DNA from: UBA2136 sp963974105
GTDB taxonomy: Bacteria > Pseudomonadota > Alphaproteobacteria > UBA2136
Assembly: GCA_963974105.1 (NCBI GenBank)
Contig: CAXBBG010000002.1
Location: forward strand, 1 to 64,000
Direction: 5' to 3'
Length of the DNA stretch: 64,000 nucleotides
Under the pieces are notes generated by a model. That model worked only from the letters and a program-made list of their open reading frames with translations. It did no database searches and had not been told where the DNA came from. Numbering within the stretch: the first letter of the stretch is position 1; every line of letters begins with the position of its first letter. This document shows, piece after piece, positions 43,676 to 51,358 of this stretch. Both the position numbers and the translations under genes were made by a program.

Positions 43676-44042
43676 CTAAATTCGCTATAAGATGTTCACA
43701 AAGCTTCCCTCAAATTTGATAAATCAAATCGTTTCAAATGTTTTTTTTATTATTTACAATTGTACTTCGTGCGCTCGAAAGTTACTTATTTTTATTATTA
43801 TTAAGCAAAGTCCAGAAATCGTCATAAGGCTAAGATTTTTTAAAAAAGATAGTTCAGGTCATCGCAATCACCTGACGAGGTAAATATATTATTCCAAACT
43901 TATAGCATGCATGCAAGCGTTAATACACGATATATAGTGGGTGTGATGTTTTTTTGCACACTGTATACTATATGTATGGTATACAACCGTGCGAGATGTG
44001 TTTAATTGTTGAATCGGTTCCTTGTGAAAATGGTGGTTGTTA

Positions 44043-44080
44043 AAAAAATAATCGCCCTAATATAAGGACGATTATTTTTT
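44043..44080 (-). terminator. Intrinsic terminator of the MscS gene
   Basis: AAAAAATAATCG and CGATTATTTTTT form a stem at 44043-44080 with an inner CC/GG pair. On the minus strand it follows the MscS stop by 20 bp and ends in a T run. Confidence 0.85.
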
Positions 44081-44099
44081 AAATGAATATGGCAAAGGA

Positions 44100-45386
44100 T
44101 TATTGTGCGTCTTTCATGTGTAAAACACGTTGAGGGAATGGTATTTCAATGCCTTCTTCTTTGAAACGCTTCCATATATCCATATACATTTGACTGCGTA
44201 CAGCACCCAAGCCATTTTCGGGGTCATCAAGCCAGAAGCGTAATTCAAAGTTAACGCTACTGTCTGCAAATGCTGTTATAAGGGCTTTTGGTGTTGGGTC
44301 TTGCATAATTTCATCATTTTCAATTGCAATTTCTTGAAGTATATTTTGAACCTTTTCAAGGTCGCTGTCGTAACTTACACCAACGCTAATAATAATGCGC
44401 ACATTACGGTTGTTAAAACTCCAGTTTGTTACTTCTGTTGTCATAAGTGTTTCGTTTGGTATTAAAACTTCCATGCCGTCACGTCGGCGCATAACAACAT
44501 AGCGGGCATGCATATCTGTAATTTCACCATAACTATCACCCAATGAAATAACATCACCAGGTTTAATAGATTTGTCGATGATTAAAATCATACCACTAAT
44601 CAAATTACCCACAATTTTCTGCAAACCAAAACCAATACCAATACCCAAGGCACCACCAAAGAATGCGAAGGCTGCAAGGTCAATGCCTATAATGTCCAGT
44701 GTAATAAGGAAGGCAATTGTTAAACCTACTATATTACTTGTTTTTACAATAAGTGTGCGTGCTGATGGCGAAAATTTTCGGTTACCTTTTAAAAACTTAC
44801 GTTCGATAAAGGCCGTGCCTTTTGTGACTGTTGTTACGAGCAGTGTAAACATAATTATGGCTTTAATAACAGCCCAAGGCGTTAAGGTGCTCGTGCCCAC
44901 TGTAAAGGTTGTGCTATCTAAAAATGTTATTAAAGGCATAATGTTTTGTGTGAGCATAAGCGCCAATATAATCCAAGCTGTTATAATAACCTTACGTCGA
45001 GACCCTTTTTCTAAAGGTGTTAAGTTTACCATGTGTGGAATAGAACGGATGGCTGTAAGAACAATGGCAATGTCTAGCCAAGTTGTTTCAAATTCGGTTA
45101 ACATAAAAAATGTACGCATAAAAATAAGTGTAAATAGCGCAAAAGTTTCTGCCGATATTTTTTGAACAAAAGGAAGGAGGATAGTTTTTTTATGCGGTGT
45201 TGTTTTGTTAATAAAGGTGACGGTTGTAAAGGCAACTAAAAATGTAAGGATAATGGCTACGATTTGTATAAGTGATGGGATCATAAGGTGAATTTTACCT
45301 TGAAATTCTTCAAGAATAGGAAGGAAGTCTATGATTTTTTCTATGCTTTTATGTAGAGTAGGGTGCGTTACTTCAAATGTGCTCAT
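44100..45386 (-). CDS. MscS-family mechanosensitive channel
   Basis: Opens under membrane tension to release solutes in hypo-osmotic shock. The 428-residue product has about five or six N-terminal membrane segments, then the pore helix with alternating Gly/Ala (FAFFGGALGIGIGFGLQKIVGNLISGMILI) and the beta domain (IKPGDVISLGDSYGEITDMHARYVVMRRRDGMEVLIPNE), and the C-terminal alpha/beta cage domain. It is longer than E. coli MscS (286) and closer to YnaI/YbdG-like members with extra membrane helices. Single gene. Confidence 0.92.
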   Translation of the reverse strand: MSTFEVTHPTLHKSIEKIIDFLPILEEFQGKIHLMIPSLIQIVAIILTFLVAFTTVTFINKTTPHKKTILLPFVQKISAETFALFTLIFMRTFFMLTEFETTWLDIAIVLTAIRSIPHMVNLTPLEKGSRRKVIITAWIILALMLTQNIMPLITFLDSTTFTVGTSTLTPWAVIKAIIMFTLLVTTVTKGTAFIERKFLKGNRKFSPSARTLIVKTSNIVGLTIAFLITLDIIGIDLAAFAFFGGALGIGIGFGLQKIVGNLISGMILIIDKSIKPGDVISLGDSYGEITDMHARYVVMRRRDGMEVLIPNETLMTTEVTNWSFNNRNVRIIISVGVSYDSDLEKVQNILQEIAIENDEIMQDPTPKALITAFADSSVNFELRFWLDDPENGLGAVRSQMYMDIWKRFKEEGIEIPFPQRVLHMKDAQ

Positions 45387-45541
45387 GTGGGTGCCTGTTG
45401 TTATTTTCTATTTTACATATTATGGCACAGTTCAAATTATTATGCACTTGAGAATTAAAAGTGTGATGAATAAGTAATGGGTAAAAATAGAAATGTATAA
45501 ACCTATTGTCGTCTGAATTATAAAAAGCATATACTGCATTT

Positions 45542-46531
45542 ATGCGAAGAAAAATTTTTAATATAGACGACCCATATGAGGATTTGTCACCCGAAGTTAT
45601 TTTACGTGCAGTGGAAAGTTTAGGCTTTCAGTGTACGGGTGTTTTTTATGCCCTAAATTCATATGAAAATAGAGTCTATGATGTAGAACTTGAAGGGCAT
45701 AGTAATGTTGTTGTTAAGTTTTATCGTCCAAACCGATGGTCAAGAGAGCAGCTAGAAGAAGAACATTTTTTTGCTCTGCAGTTGGCTGAGGCGGAGGTGC
45801 CTGTTGTGCCACCGATGGTTTTTGATGATGAAACTATATTCGAGCATGAAAACTATGTATTTACAGTTTACCCCAAGCGCGGTGGGCGTTCTGTTGAACT
45901 TAAAACAGAAGAAGATTTTCGCCAAATGGGTCGTCTTATTGCGCGCATTCATAGCATTGGTTCTTGGGATACCTTTAAACATAGACCAAGTTTAAGTGTT
46001 AAAACGATGGGTTGGGATAATTTAATACATCTAAGGCAAAGCGGGCACATTCCTGCTGACTTGTTAACAGCGTATGATGTGACGGTTACAAATTTGTTGA
46101 CACAGCTCGATGCTATTTGGGGTGATAGAGTTTTTGATTTACGCATCCACGGCGACGCGCATTTAGGGAATATTTTAGATGATGGCGAAGTGTTTTTAGT
46201 GGACTTGGACGACGCCGTTGCAGGTCCTGCAATACAAGACCTTTGGTTGTTTGTGAATGGTGAAAAACACGAAGTATCTAGGCAGTTTGGATTGCTTCTA
46301 GAAGGCTATACGCAAATTAGAGATTTTGATTATAGTGAATTGCAGTTGGTGGAGTCTTTACGAGCACTACGCATGATACACTATACGGCGTGGATATCTA
46401 AAAGATGGGACGATAAAGCTTTTCCGCGCCACTTCCCATTTTTTGACACTGTAGACTATTGGCAAAGGCATTTACTCGATCTTAAAGAGCAACTTTCAGT
46501 CTTACATGAGCCTGTTTTAGTTCAGATGTAA
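45542..46531 (+). CDS. srkA: Stress response kinase A (SrkA/RdoA/YihE)
   Basis: A protein kinase-like phosphotransferase of the APH/choline-kinase fold. It is 329 residues, matching E. coli SrkA (328). The N-terminal NSYENRVYDVELEG and VVKFYRPNRWS (ATP-site Lys) are the family pattern, and the catalytic loop RIHGDAHLGNIL is followed by VFLVDLDDAVAGPAIQDLWL, carrying the metal-binding Asp. The E. coli protein counters stress-induced programmed death and Cpx-type stress. It is followed after 9 bp by a HAD-IIA gene with a good ribosome site, so the two form an operon. Confidence 0.93.
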   Translation: MRRKIFNIDDPYEDLSPEVILRAVESLGFQCTGVFYALNSYENRVYDVELEGHSNVVVKFYRPNRWSREQLEEEHFFALQLAEAEVPVVPPMVFDDETIFEHENYVFTVYPKRGGRSVELKTEEDFRQMGRLIARIHSIGSWDTFKHRPSLSVKTMGWDNLIHLRQSGHIPADLLTAYDVTVTNLLTQLDAIWGDRVFDLRIHGDAHLGNILDDGEVFLVDLDDAVAGPAIQDLWLFVNGEKHEVSRQFGLLLEGYTQIRDFDYSELQLVESLRALRMIHYTAWISKRWDDKAFPRHFPFFDTVDYWQRHLLDLKEQLSVLHEPVLVQM

Positions 46532-46543
46532 AAGGAGATTATG

Positions 46544-47458
46544 ATGACAGGACATTTATCGCTTGAGCAAATAATGGACGTTTACGAAAAATCTCGCCAT
46601 TGGTATGGGGATGCTTCTTTTGAAGGTTTTACAACCACACGTGTAAGTGGGCTTAAGGATGCTTTAGAAGGTATTGATCTGGTCTTGTTAGATTCTTACG
46701 GCGTGTTATGCAGGGGGAGTGATGTTATACCAGAAGCATTAACCGCTATTGAATATTTACGTAAAAATAATATGCGTTTTAGTATCGTTTCTAATGACAC
46801 TATGAACGGCCAAGCAACGGTTGAAGAAAAGTATAAAAATTTAGGGTTTGATTTTTCTAAACAAGAAATAGTGACCAGTTTAGATGTGGTTGAAGCCTAT
46901 ATAAAAAATTTGCTACTTAAACCAAAAATGGCAGTGACGGGATTAAAAGATAACCCCCTTAAAGAGGTTTTTTATGCGGACCAAAATTTAAATGCTTCTC
47001 AAGGAAACCTTGATAACGAAATACAAACTTTAATGTATCTTGTTGGTAAGGGTTGGAATGCTGAAATGCAGAATAATCTTTGTAAATCTGCTGGTAATAT
47101 TCAGCAGGTTATATTAGGTAATCCTGACGTAGGTGCCCCTGTGGAAGACGTTTTTGTACCGACACCTGGTTTGTATATGCATCATTTTTATGAAACCACA
47201 AAGCATGCGAGTATGCCTTTATTGCTTGGAAAGCCCGCTCAAGCTATTTTTAAACACACTTTAAATAAAATTGCTTATCAAGGTGATCCTGCAAAAGTGT
47301 TGATGGTAGGTGACAGCCTACATACCGATATTTTAGGTGGACATATGATGGGCTTTAAAACGCTGTTGCTAGAAAGCGGTATTTTTAGAAAAGGTGGCGC
47401 AGAAACATATATAAAAAAAACAGGCATTACACCTACTTATATAGCTACAACCATATAG
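46544..47458 (+). CDS. HAD-IIA family hydrolase-like protein
   Basis: A 304-residue protein of the NagD-like HAD-IIA group with C2 cap. Motif I is LVLLDSYGVLCRG: the nucleophile Asp is kept, but the second Asp (acid/base) is replaced by Tyr, as in the DxWGV-type subfamily of alphaproteobacterial HAD-IIA proteins. Motif II is IVSNDT; motif III/IV includes LLLGKPAQAIFKHTL and VLMVGDSLHTDILGG. Phosphatase activity may therefore be weak or altered; substrate unknown. ATG 46541 and 46544 are adjacent; the second has better spacing from AGGAG at 46533-46537. Likely co-transcribed with srkA. Confidence 0.83.
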   Translation: MTGHLSLEQIMDVYEKSRHWYGDASFEGFTTTRVSGLKDALEGIDLVLLDSYGVLCRGSDVIPEALTAIEYLRKNNMRFSIVSNDTMNGQATVEEKYKNLGFDFSKQEIVTSLDVVEAYIKNLLLKPKMAVTGLKDNPLKEVFYADQNLNASQGNLDNEIQTLMYLVGKGWNAEMQNNLCKSAGNIQQVILGNPDVGAPVEDVFVPTPGLYMHHFYETTKHASMPLLLGKPAQAIFKHTLNKIAYQGDPAKVLMVGDSLHTDILGGHMMGFKTLLLESGIFRKGGAETYIKKTGITPTYIATTI

Positions 47459-47521
47459 CCTAGTAATTTTATTTAATATGATTTATAGTATGTTTTTAAA
47501 TGTTTAAAAGGGGAACCTATC

Positions 47522-48343
47522 ATGAAAATAGTTGAAGAAAAAAGCGATCTTAAAAAGAAAAGCGGTTTTTTTTCATGGCTAAGGTCTAACTTCTTTGCGG
47601 GTCTTTTGGTTGTTCTGCCGATTATTATCACTTTTTATATCATTAAATTTACAGTTACAATGGTTGACAGTGCTGCAACATCACTTTTCCCAGCAAAGTA
47701 TGCACCCAGCAACTATCTGCCTGTCGATATTCCAGGTGTCGAGCTTTTATTAGGTGCCGTTTTGCTAGTTATTTTAGGTGTGCTAATACGTAACTTTATT
47801 GGCGCTAAATTCGTGAAATGGATAGAAGGCTTGGTAACAAGCATCCCTGGCGTGCGTTCTGTTTATAGTGCTGTTAAGCAGATTATTGATACTGTGAGCG
47901 TGTCAAATTCTACGTCGTTTCGTGAAGTTGTCTTAATTGAATATCCGCGCAAAGATTTATGGGCTATTGCTTTTGTAACAGGTGAAACAAAGGGCGAAAT
48001 TCAGCGCATGAAGTCAGCTGATTTGGTCAATGTCTTTTTACCTACAACACCTAATCCAACATCTGGTTTTTTACTGTTTGTACCAAGGTCTGATTTGAAG
48101 CCTTTGCATATGACTGTAGAGCAGGGCATTAAACTTGTTATTTCTGCGGGTATTATTACCCCAAGTTCAGTTGAGGGAATTGACGCTTTGCAAAAGGAAC
48201 AGCGTAAACATAAAGGTGAAAGTTTAATTGTTGAAAAATTAACAAAAGCCGATGTGAAAAATGCTAAAGATGAAGCCGCAAAGCGTGCTGGAATATCTAA
48301 AACGACAAAAAAGACTAAAGCGTCAACGAAGCCTAAAAAGTAA
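47522..48343 (+). CDS. DUF502 family inner-membrane protein
   Basis: A 273-residue membrane protein. Two membrane segments (about 20-48 and 74-95) are followed by a soluble domain with IEGLVTSIPGVRSVYSAVKQIID, FREVVLIEYPRKDLWAIAFVTGET and NVFLPTTPNPTSGFLLFVPRSDL, the consensus of the DUF502 family. The last 50 residues are Lys/Ala-rich. Function unknown in the family; it is widespread in alphaproteobacteria. ATG 47522 follows a GGGG-rich site. Confidence 0.9.
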   Translation: MKIVEEKSDLKKKSGFFSWLRSNFFAGLLVVLPIIITFYIIKFTVTMVDSAATSLFPAKYAPSNYLPVDIPGVELLLGAVLLVILGVLIRNFIGAKFVKWIEGLVTSIPGVRSVYSAVKQIIDTVSVSNSTSFREVVLIEYPRKDLWAIAFVTGETKGEIQRMKSADLVNVFLPTTPNPTSGFLLFVPRSDLKPLHMTVEQGIKLVISAGIITPSSVEGIDALQKEQRKHKGESLIVEKLTKADVKNAKDEAAKRAGISKTTKKTKASTKPKK

Positions 48344-48394
48344 GCTTTACGTTATATTTCGTTGACTTTTGTATACATCCTGACTTAGTGTCAC

Positions 48395-48409
48395 GTTAAT
48401 TATATTAAC
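48395..48409. promoter_or_regulatory. Small inverted repeat, possible operator
   Basis: GTTAAT-TAT-ATTAAC is a perfect 6+3+6 inverted repeat lying 190 bp before the 48586 gene. It could bind a regulator, but no consensus that I know fits. Confidence 0.25.
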
Positions 48410-48445
48410 TACACCTTTCTTTACTTTTTACTCGGAGGCATTTTT

Positions 48446-48466
48446 ATGCCTAAAAAAACGTTATAA
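48446..48466 (+). other. Possible six-codon leader ORF
   Basis: An ATG at 48446 with GGAGG at 48434-48438 opens a six-codon frame (MPKKTL) ending in TAA 48464-48466. The start region lies in a hairpin (AGGCAT/ATGCCT). It may be a leader peptide for the gene at 48586, or chance. Confidence 0.2.
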
Positions 48467-48585
48467 TCTATATGTGGTTCGCTTTTTTCTGCCATTATTG
48501 GCGGTAAGTAAGGTATCGACCTTTATCAGTAACAATTGTTTCAATAATATTACCCTTAATTGATTAACCTATGCGAGGTTCTTTA

Positions 48586-49011
48586 ATGAGAATGAGAAAA
48601 TTGGGCAAACGTGCCCGCCGCAGTCGACAAATACGCAGCCGTAAGGCCATATTGGCTAACATAAAGAGACAAGAAAATGCCTTGCTTAAGGCTGAGGATA
48701 AGCAAATTCCTATGAGTCGTAAAGAGTGTGATCGCATTGATCGGCTTTTATTTGGAGAAGCTGGTCGTTCTAGGCCGATTGTTGTAGACGTTATTGAAGC
48801 AGAAGAAGAGGTGATTATTGTGACCGATGTAAATAACGAAAAAGATAAGCCTTGTAATGAAACGTTAAAGCGTCAAGCTGATGAAAATATTGAACCTCAA
48901 TTGCAAAGCACGCTTAAACCAAAGGAATTCCCGTACCGTATACTGGTGTTTGGTGTTTTGTTGCTGTTAACTGGCATTGCTTATGTAGCGTATCAATATT
49001 ATATTGGCTAA
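48586..49011 (+). CDS. Basic, C-terminally anchored membrane protein of unknown function
   Basis: I recognise no family. The 141-residue product has a very basic N-terminus (MRMRKLGKRARRSRQIRSRKA), a middle acidic stretch (VVDVIEAEEEVIIVTDVNNEKD) and a single C-terminal membrane segment (about 118-138) with a short tail. This is the layout of a tail-anchored protein with a cytoplasmic, possibly nucleic-acid- or membrane-binding domain. ATG 48586 has CGAGG upstream, which is why I prefer it over ATG 48571. The 242 bp before it hold an inverted repeat and a tiny ORF. Confidence 0.68.
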   Translation: MRMRKLGKRARRSRQIRSRKAILANIKRQENALLKAEDKQIPMSRKECDRIDRLLFGEAGRSRPIVVDVIEAEEEVIIVTDVNNEKDKPCNETLKRQADENIEPQLQSTLKPKEFPYRILVFGVLLLLTGIAYVAYQYYIG

Positions 49012-49022
49012 CATATCGAAAT

Positions 49023-49052
49023 AAAAAAAACTCCCCGATGGGGAGTTTTTTG
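49023..49052. terminator. Bidirectional intrinsic terminator
   Basis: CTCCCC (49031-49036) pairs with GGGGAG (49040-49045) around GAT, flanked by A and T runs. It ends the 48586 gene and the leftward GGDEF gene. Confidence 0.9.
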
Positions 49053-49056
49053 TTTA

Positions 49057-49647
49057 TCAAGAATCGCGTTCTTGACGTAAGCCAAGATTTTTACGTTCTT
49101 TTTTATCGCTTTGAAGGTTGTGGTCAGCACGTGTTAAGGTTGAATTTGCATCATCATATGAAAAAACGATGTCATAACCAACTGAAACGCCAAGATTAAC
49201 TTGCACATCCCCATACATAACTTTTGTATCATCTATGGATTTTTGAAGTTTTTTCTTAACAATTTCAGCTTCGTGAATGTCTTTCAAAGTTGCAACAACT
49301 ATAAACTCATCCCCACTTATGTGAAAAAGTGAATCGGCTTCACGTAGGCAGTCTTTATAAGCTTTTGCAGCTGCTTGTAAACATTCGTCACCAAATTCGT
49401 GTGAATATTGGTCATTAATGTTTTTGAAGTTATCTAGGTCTGTAAAAAATACAGCTGTTATATTATCTTGGCGCTTAGCGTTAGGAATACACAGTTCTAA
49501 ATATTCATGTAAAGCAACTTTATTGGGTAAGCCAGTTAAAGGGTTGTTGCGCAAGGCTTTTGAAACTTTTTCCTTTAGGGAAGCAATTTCAGCGTGCGCT
49601 AACTTAAGTTCTTCTTGCATTTGAATGCAATGAGGACAGGTTTTCAT
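49057..49647 (-). CDS. GGDEF-domain protein, putative diguanylate cyclase
   Basis: A 196-residue soluble protein. Residues 1-7 hold CPHC (a CxxC pair), 8-34 a coiled coil, and 35-190 a GGDEF domain starting NNPLTGLPNK, with FTDLDNFKNIND. The active-site loop is SGDEF (residues 111-115), with an inhibitory RxxD (R102-D105) in the expected place. SGDEF variants can be active, but activity should be treated as uncertain. It probably makes c-di-GMP or senses it. Start ATG 49647 is preceded by AAGGAT; the longer frame to 49767 begins with a hydrophobic stretch and lacks a site. Confidence 0.85.
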   Translation of the reverse strand: MKTCPHCIQMQEELKLAHAEIASLKEKVSKALRNNPLTGLPNKVALHEYLELCIPNAKRQDNITAVFFTDLDNFKNINDQYSHEFGDECLQAAAKAYKDCLREADSLFHISGDEFIVVATLKDIHEAEIVKKKLQKSIDDTKVMYGDVQVNLGVSVGYDIVFSYDDANSTLTRADHNLQSDKKERKNLGLRQERDS

Positions 49648-49872
49648 GGAATTATCCTTAGTCCAGGCAGGACAAAATGTTTCCAATATCAGGAAAACGG
49701 TATATAAGATATGTGAGCCGAAGCTCTTTATTATATACTTATGTGTTGTTTTAAAAATATATATCAAGTGTTTTCTGTCTAAAATCTGACATTTTATGCC
49801 GTAATAGATGCATTGCTCTTTCTTTTAGCTTGATGTAAAGTGTTAGAAAAGCAAAATAAAAGGTGATTATTC

Positions 49873-50439
49873 ATGTTAAAAAATACTAAAGACTCTTGGG
49901 GTTGGGGTGCACAGACGCTTCATTGGCTTGTTTTTGTTATATTTTCTGCATTATTATATGTTGGGGAAGAAATGTCTGAGTTAGACAAAACGGGTACGCT
50001 TTTTGGTATGGGTAAATATCAGGTTTATGACTACCATAAAACATTTGGCTTTATATTACTGTTTATCGTATTTGTTCGTATTTCTTGGAAGTTTATGAAT
50101 GTATCGCCTCAAACATCACCTGCAACTCAGTTGGAAAAAATGGGTGCGCATGCTGTGCATTATTTGCTTTATGCGGTTATGTTGATAATGCCAATCAGTG
50201 GTTATGTTATGTCAATGGCAGGTGGTCATGGCATTAAACTATTCGGTAACCCAGAGTGGTTGGCGCCTAATATTTTGCCATTAAATAAGGAATTGGCTGG
50301 TATTGCACATGATGTGCATGAATATACTGTCTATGCTATTTATGTTTTATTGGCCGTGCATATTTTAGCTGCGTTTTACCACCACTTCTGCAAGAAAGAC
50401 AACGTTTTAAAGGCTATGTTGCCTTGGGGTAGAAAGTAA
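49873..50439 (+). CDS. Cytochrome b561 family protein
   Basis: A 188-residue membrane cytochrome of the four-helix b561 (CybB-like) type. TM segments at about 15-33, 58-76, 94-113 and 153-172. His in AQTLHW, YDYHKTFG, AHAVHYLLYA and VHILAAFYHH are the pattern of the two b-haem ligands. It probably passes electrons between quinol and a periplasmic or superoxide partner. ATG 49873 follows AAAAGGTG. Single gene. Confidence 0.9.
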   Translation: MLKNTKDSWGWGAQTLHWLVFVIFSALLYVGEEMSELDKTGTLFGMGKYQVYDYHKTFGFILLFIVFVRISWKFMNVSPQTSPATQLEKMGAHAVHYLLYAVMLIMPISGYVMSMAGGHGIKLFGNPEWLAPNILPLNKELAGIAHDVHEYTVYAIYVLLAVHILAAFYHHFCKKDNVLKAMLPWGRK

Positions 50440-50516
50440 TAGCTTTTACCTCGATTTTGAATAAAAAAAGTGTTAATTTATAGCGCATAAATACAAAGCG
50501 CAAAAAGGGAATGTTT

Positions 50517-51350
50517 ATGAAATTATTAAACGCTGTTGCAATCGCCGCAATATTAGGGCTCACAGCCTGCTCAACAACGACTGAAAATAAGGAAATTGTT
50601 GGCGAGGTAGAAACTCTCTACAACCAAGGTATGGACTTTGTAGAAGAAGGTTCTTACGGTGAAGCGATTAACACTTTTGAAGAATTAGAACGTCAACACC
50701 CTTATTCTGGTTGGGCAACACGTGCACAAATGATGGTTGTTTACGCATATTACAAACGTGAAAACTACGATGAAACAGTCGTAACAGCTGACCGTTTTAT
50801 TGGCGCACACCCAGGACATAAAGACCTGCCATATATGTTTTATTTAAAAGCTATGGCGTCTTATAACCGTATTAGTGACGTGCGCCGTGACCAACAATTT
50901 ACCGAACAAGCATATGAAACATTTACAGAGCTAACAGAGCGCTACCCTGATAGTGAATATGCAAAAGATGCAAAGCTTAAAATTACTCTTTGCCGTGATC
51001 ACCTTGCAGGGAAAGAAATGATGATTGGTCGTTATTACCAACGCAACAAACGTTATATGGCAGCTATTAACCGTTTTAGAAACGTGGTTGAACAGTATCA
51101 ACGTACAAGTCAAACGCCAGAAGCTTTATACCGTTTAACAGAATCTTATTTAACAATCGGCATTGAAGACGAAGCAACACAGTCGGCGGCTGTGTTGGGA
51201 CACAATTTCCCGCACTCAGACTGGTATGCTATGGCATATGACCTTTTGAGCGAGCGTAACCTGAAATTACCAACGGACATTGAAAATTCTTCATGGTTTG
51301 GACGCGTGTGGCAAGGTATTACAGAAACTGTTAATGAGCAAAATAACTAG
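50517..51350 (+). CDS. bamD: Outer membrane assembly lipoprotein BamD
   Basis: Part of the BAM complex that inserts beta-barrel proteins. The 277-residue product has a lipoprotein signal with lipobox LTAC (Cys18), then TPR-like helical repeats (LYNQGMDFVEEGSYGEAINTFEELERQHPYSGWATRAQMMVVYAYYK; YQRNKRYMAAINRFRNVVEQY). Length and order match BamD. ATG 50517 has AAGGGA at the right spacing; ATG 50511 abuts the site. recN follows after 8 bp, a common alphaproteobacterial arrangement. Confidence 0.96.
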   Translation: MKLLNAVAIAAILGLTACSTTTENKEIVGEVETLYNQGMDFVEEGSYGEAINTFEELERQHPYSGWATRAQMMVVYAYYKRENYDETVVTADRFIGAHPGHKDLPYMFYLKAMASYNRISDVRRDQQFTEQAYETFTELTERYPDSEYAKDAKLKITLCRDHLAGKEMMIGRYYQRNKRYMAAINRFRNVVEQYQRTSQTPEALYRLTESYLTIGIEDEATQSAAVLGHNFPHSDWYAMAYDLLSERNLKLPTDIENSSWFGRVWQGITETVNEQNN

Positions 51351-51358
51351 GTATTAAC

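Larger units (their letters stand above)
43534..44099. other. 566-bp gene-free stretch with two terminators
   Basis: There is no supportable protein gene. The stretch contains two hairpins (43640-43675 and 44043-44080), an ATTTGAT-AA-ATCAAAT palindrome near 43716-43731, the self-complementary GCATGCATGC at about 43906-43915, and GTATAC direct/inverted copies near 43962-43983. One of the hairpins is a leftward terminator with no gene just upstream of it, which suggests an RNA gene (see findings). Confidence 0.6.

Noticed and set aside
43716..43731. An FNR-like palindrome TTGAT-AA-ATCAA
   Set aside because: The spacer is 2 nt rather than the 4 nt required for FNR-family sites.
44572..45165. 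A 197-codon open frame on the + strand
   Set aside because: It is antisense to the MscS gene, which has full family motifs. Low-complexity composition (Ile/Lys/Val-rich) and no ribosome site.
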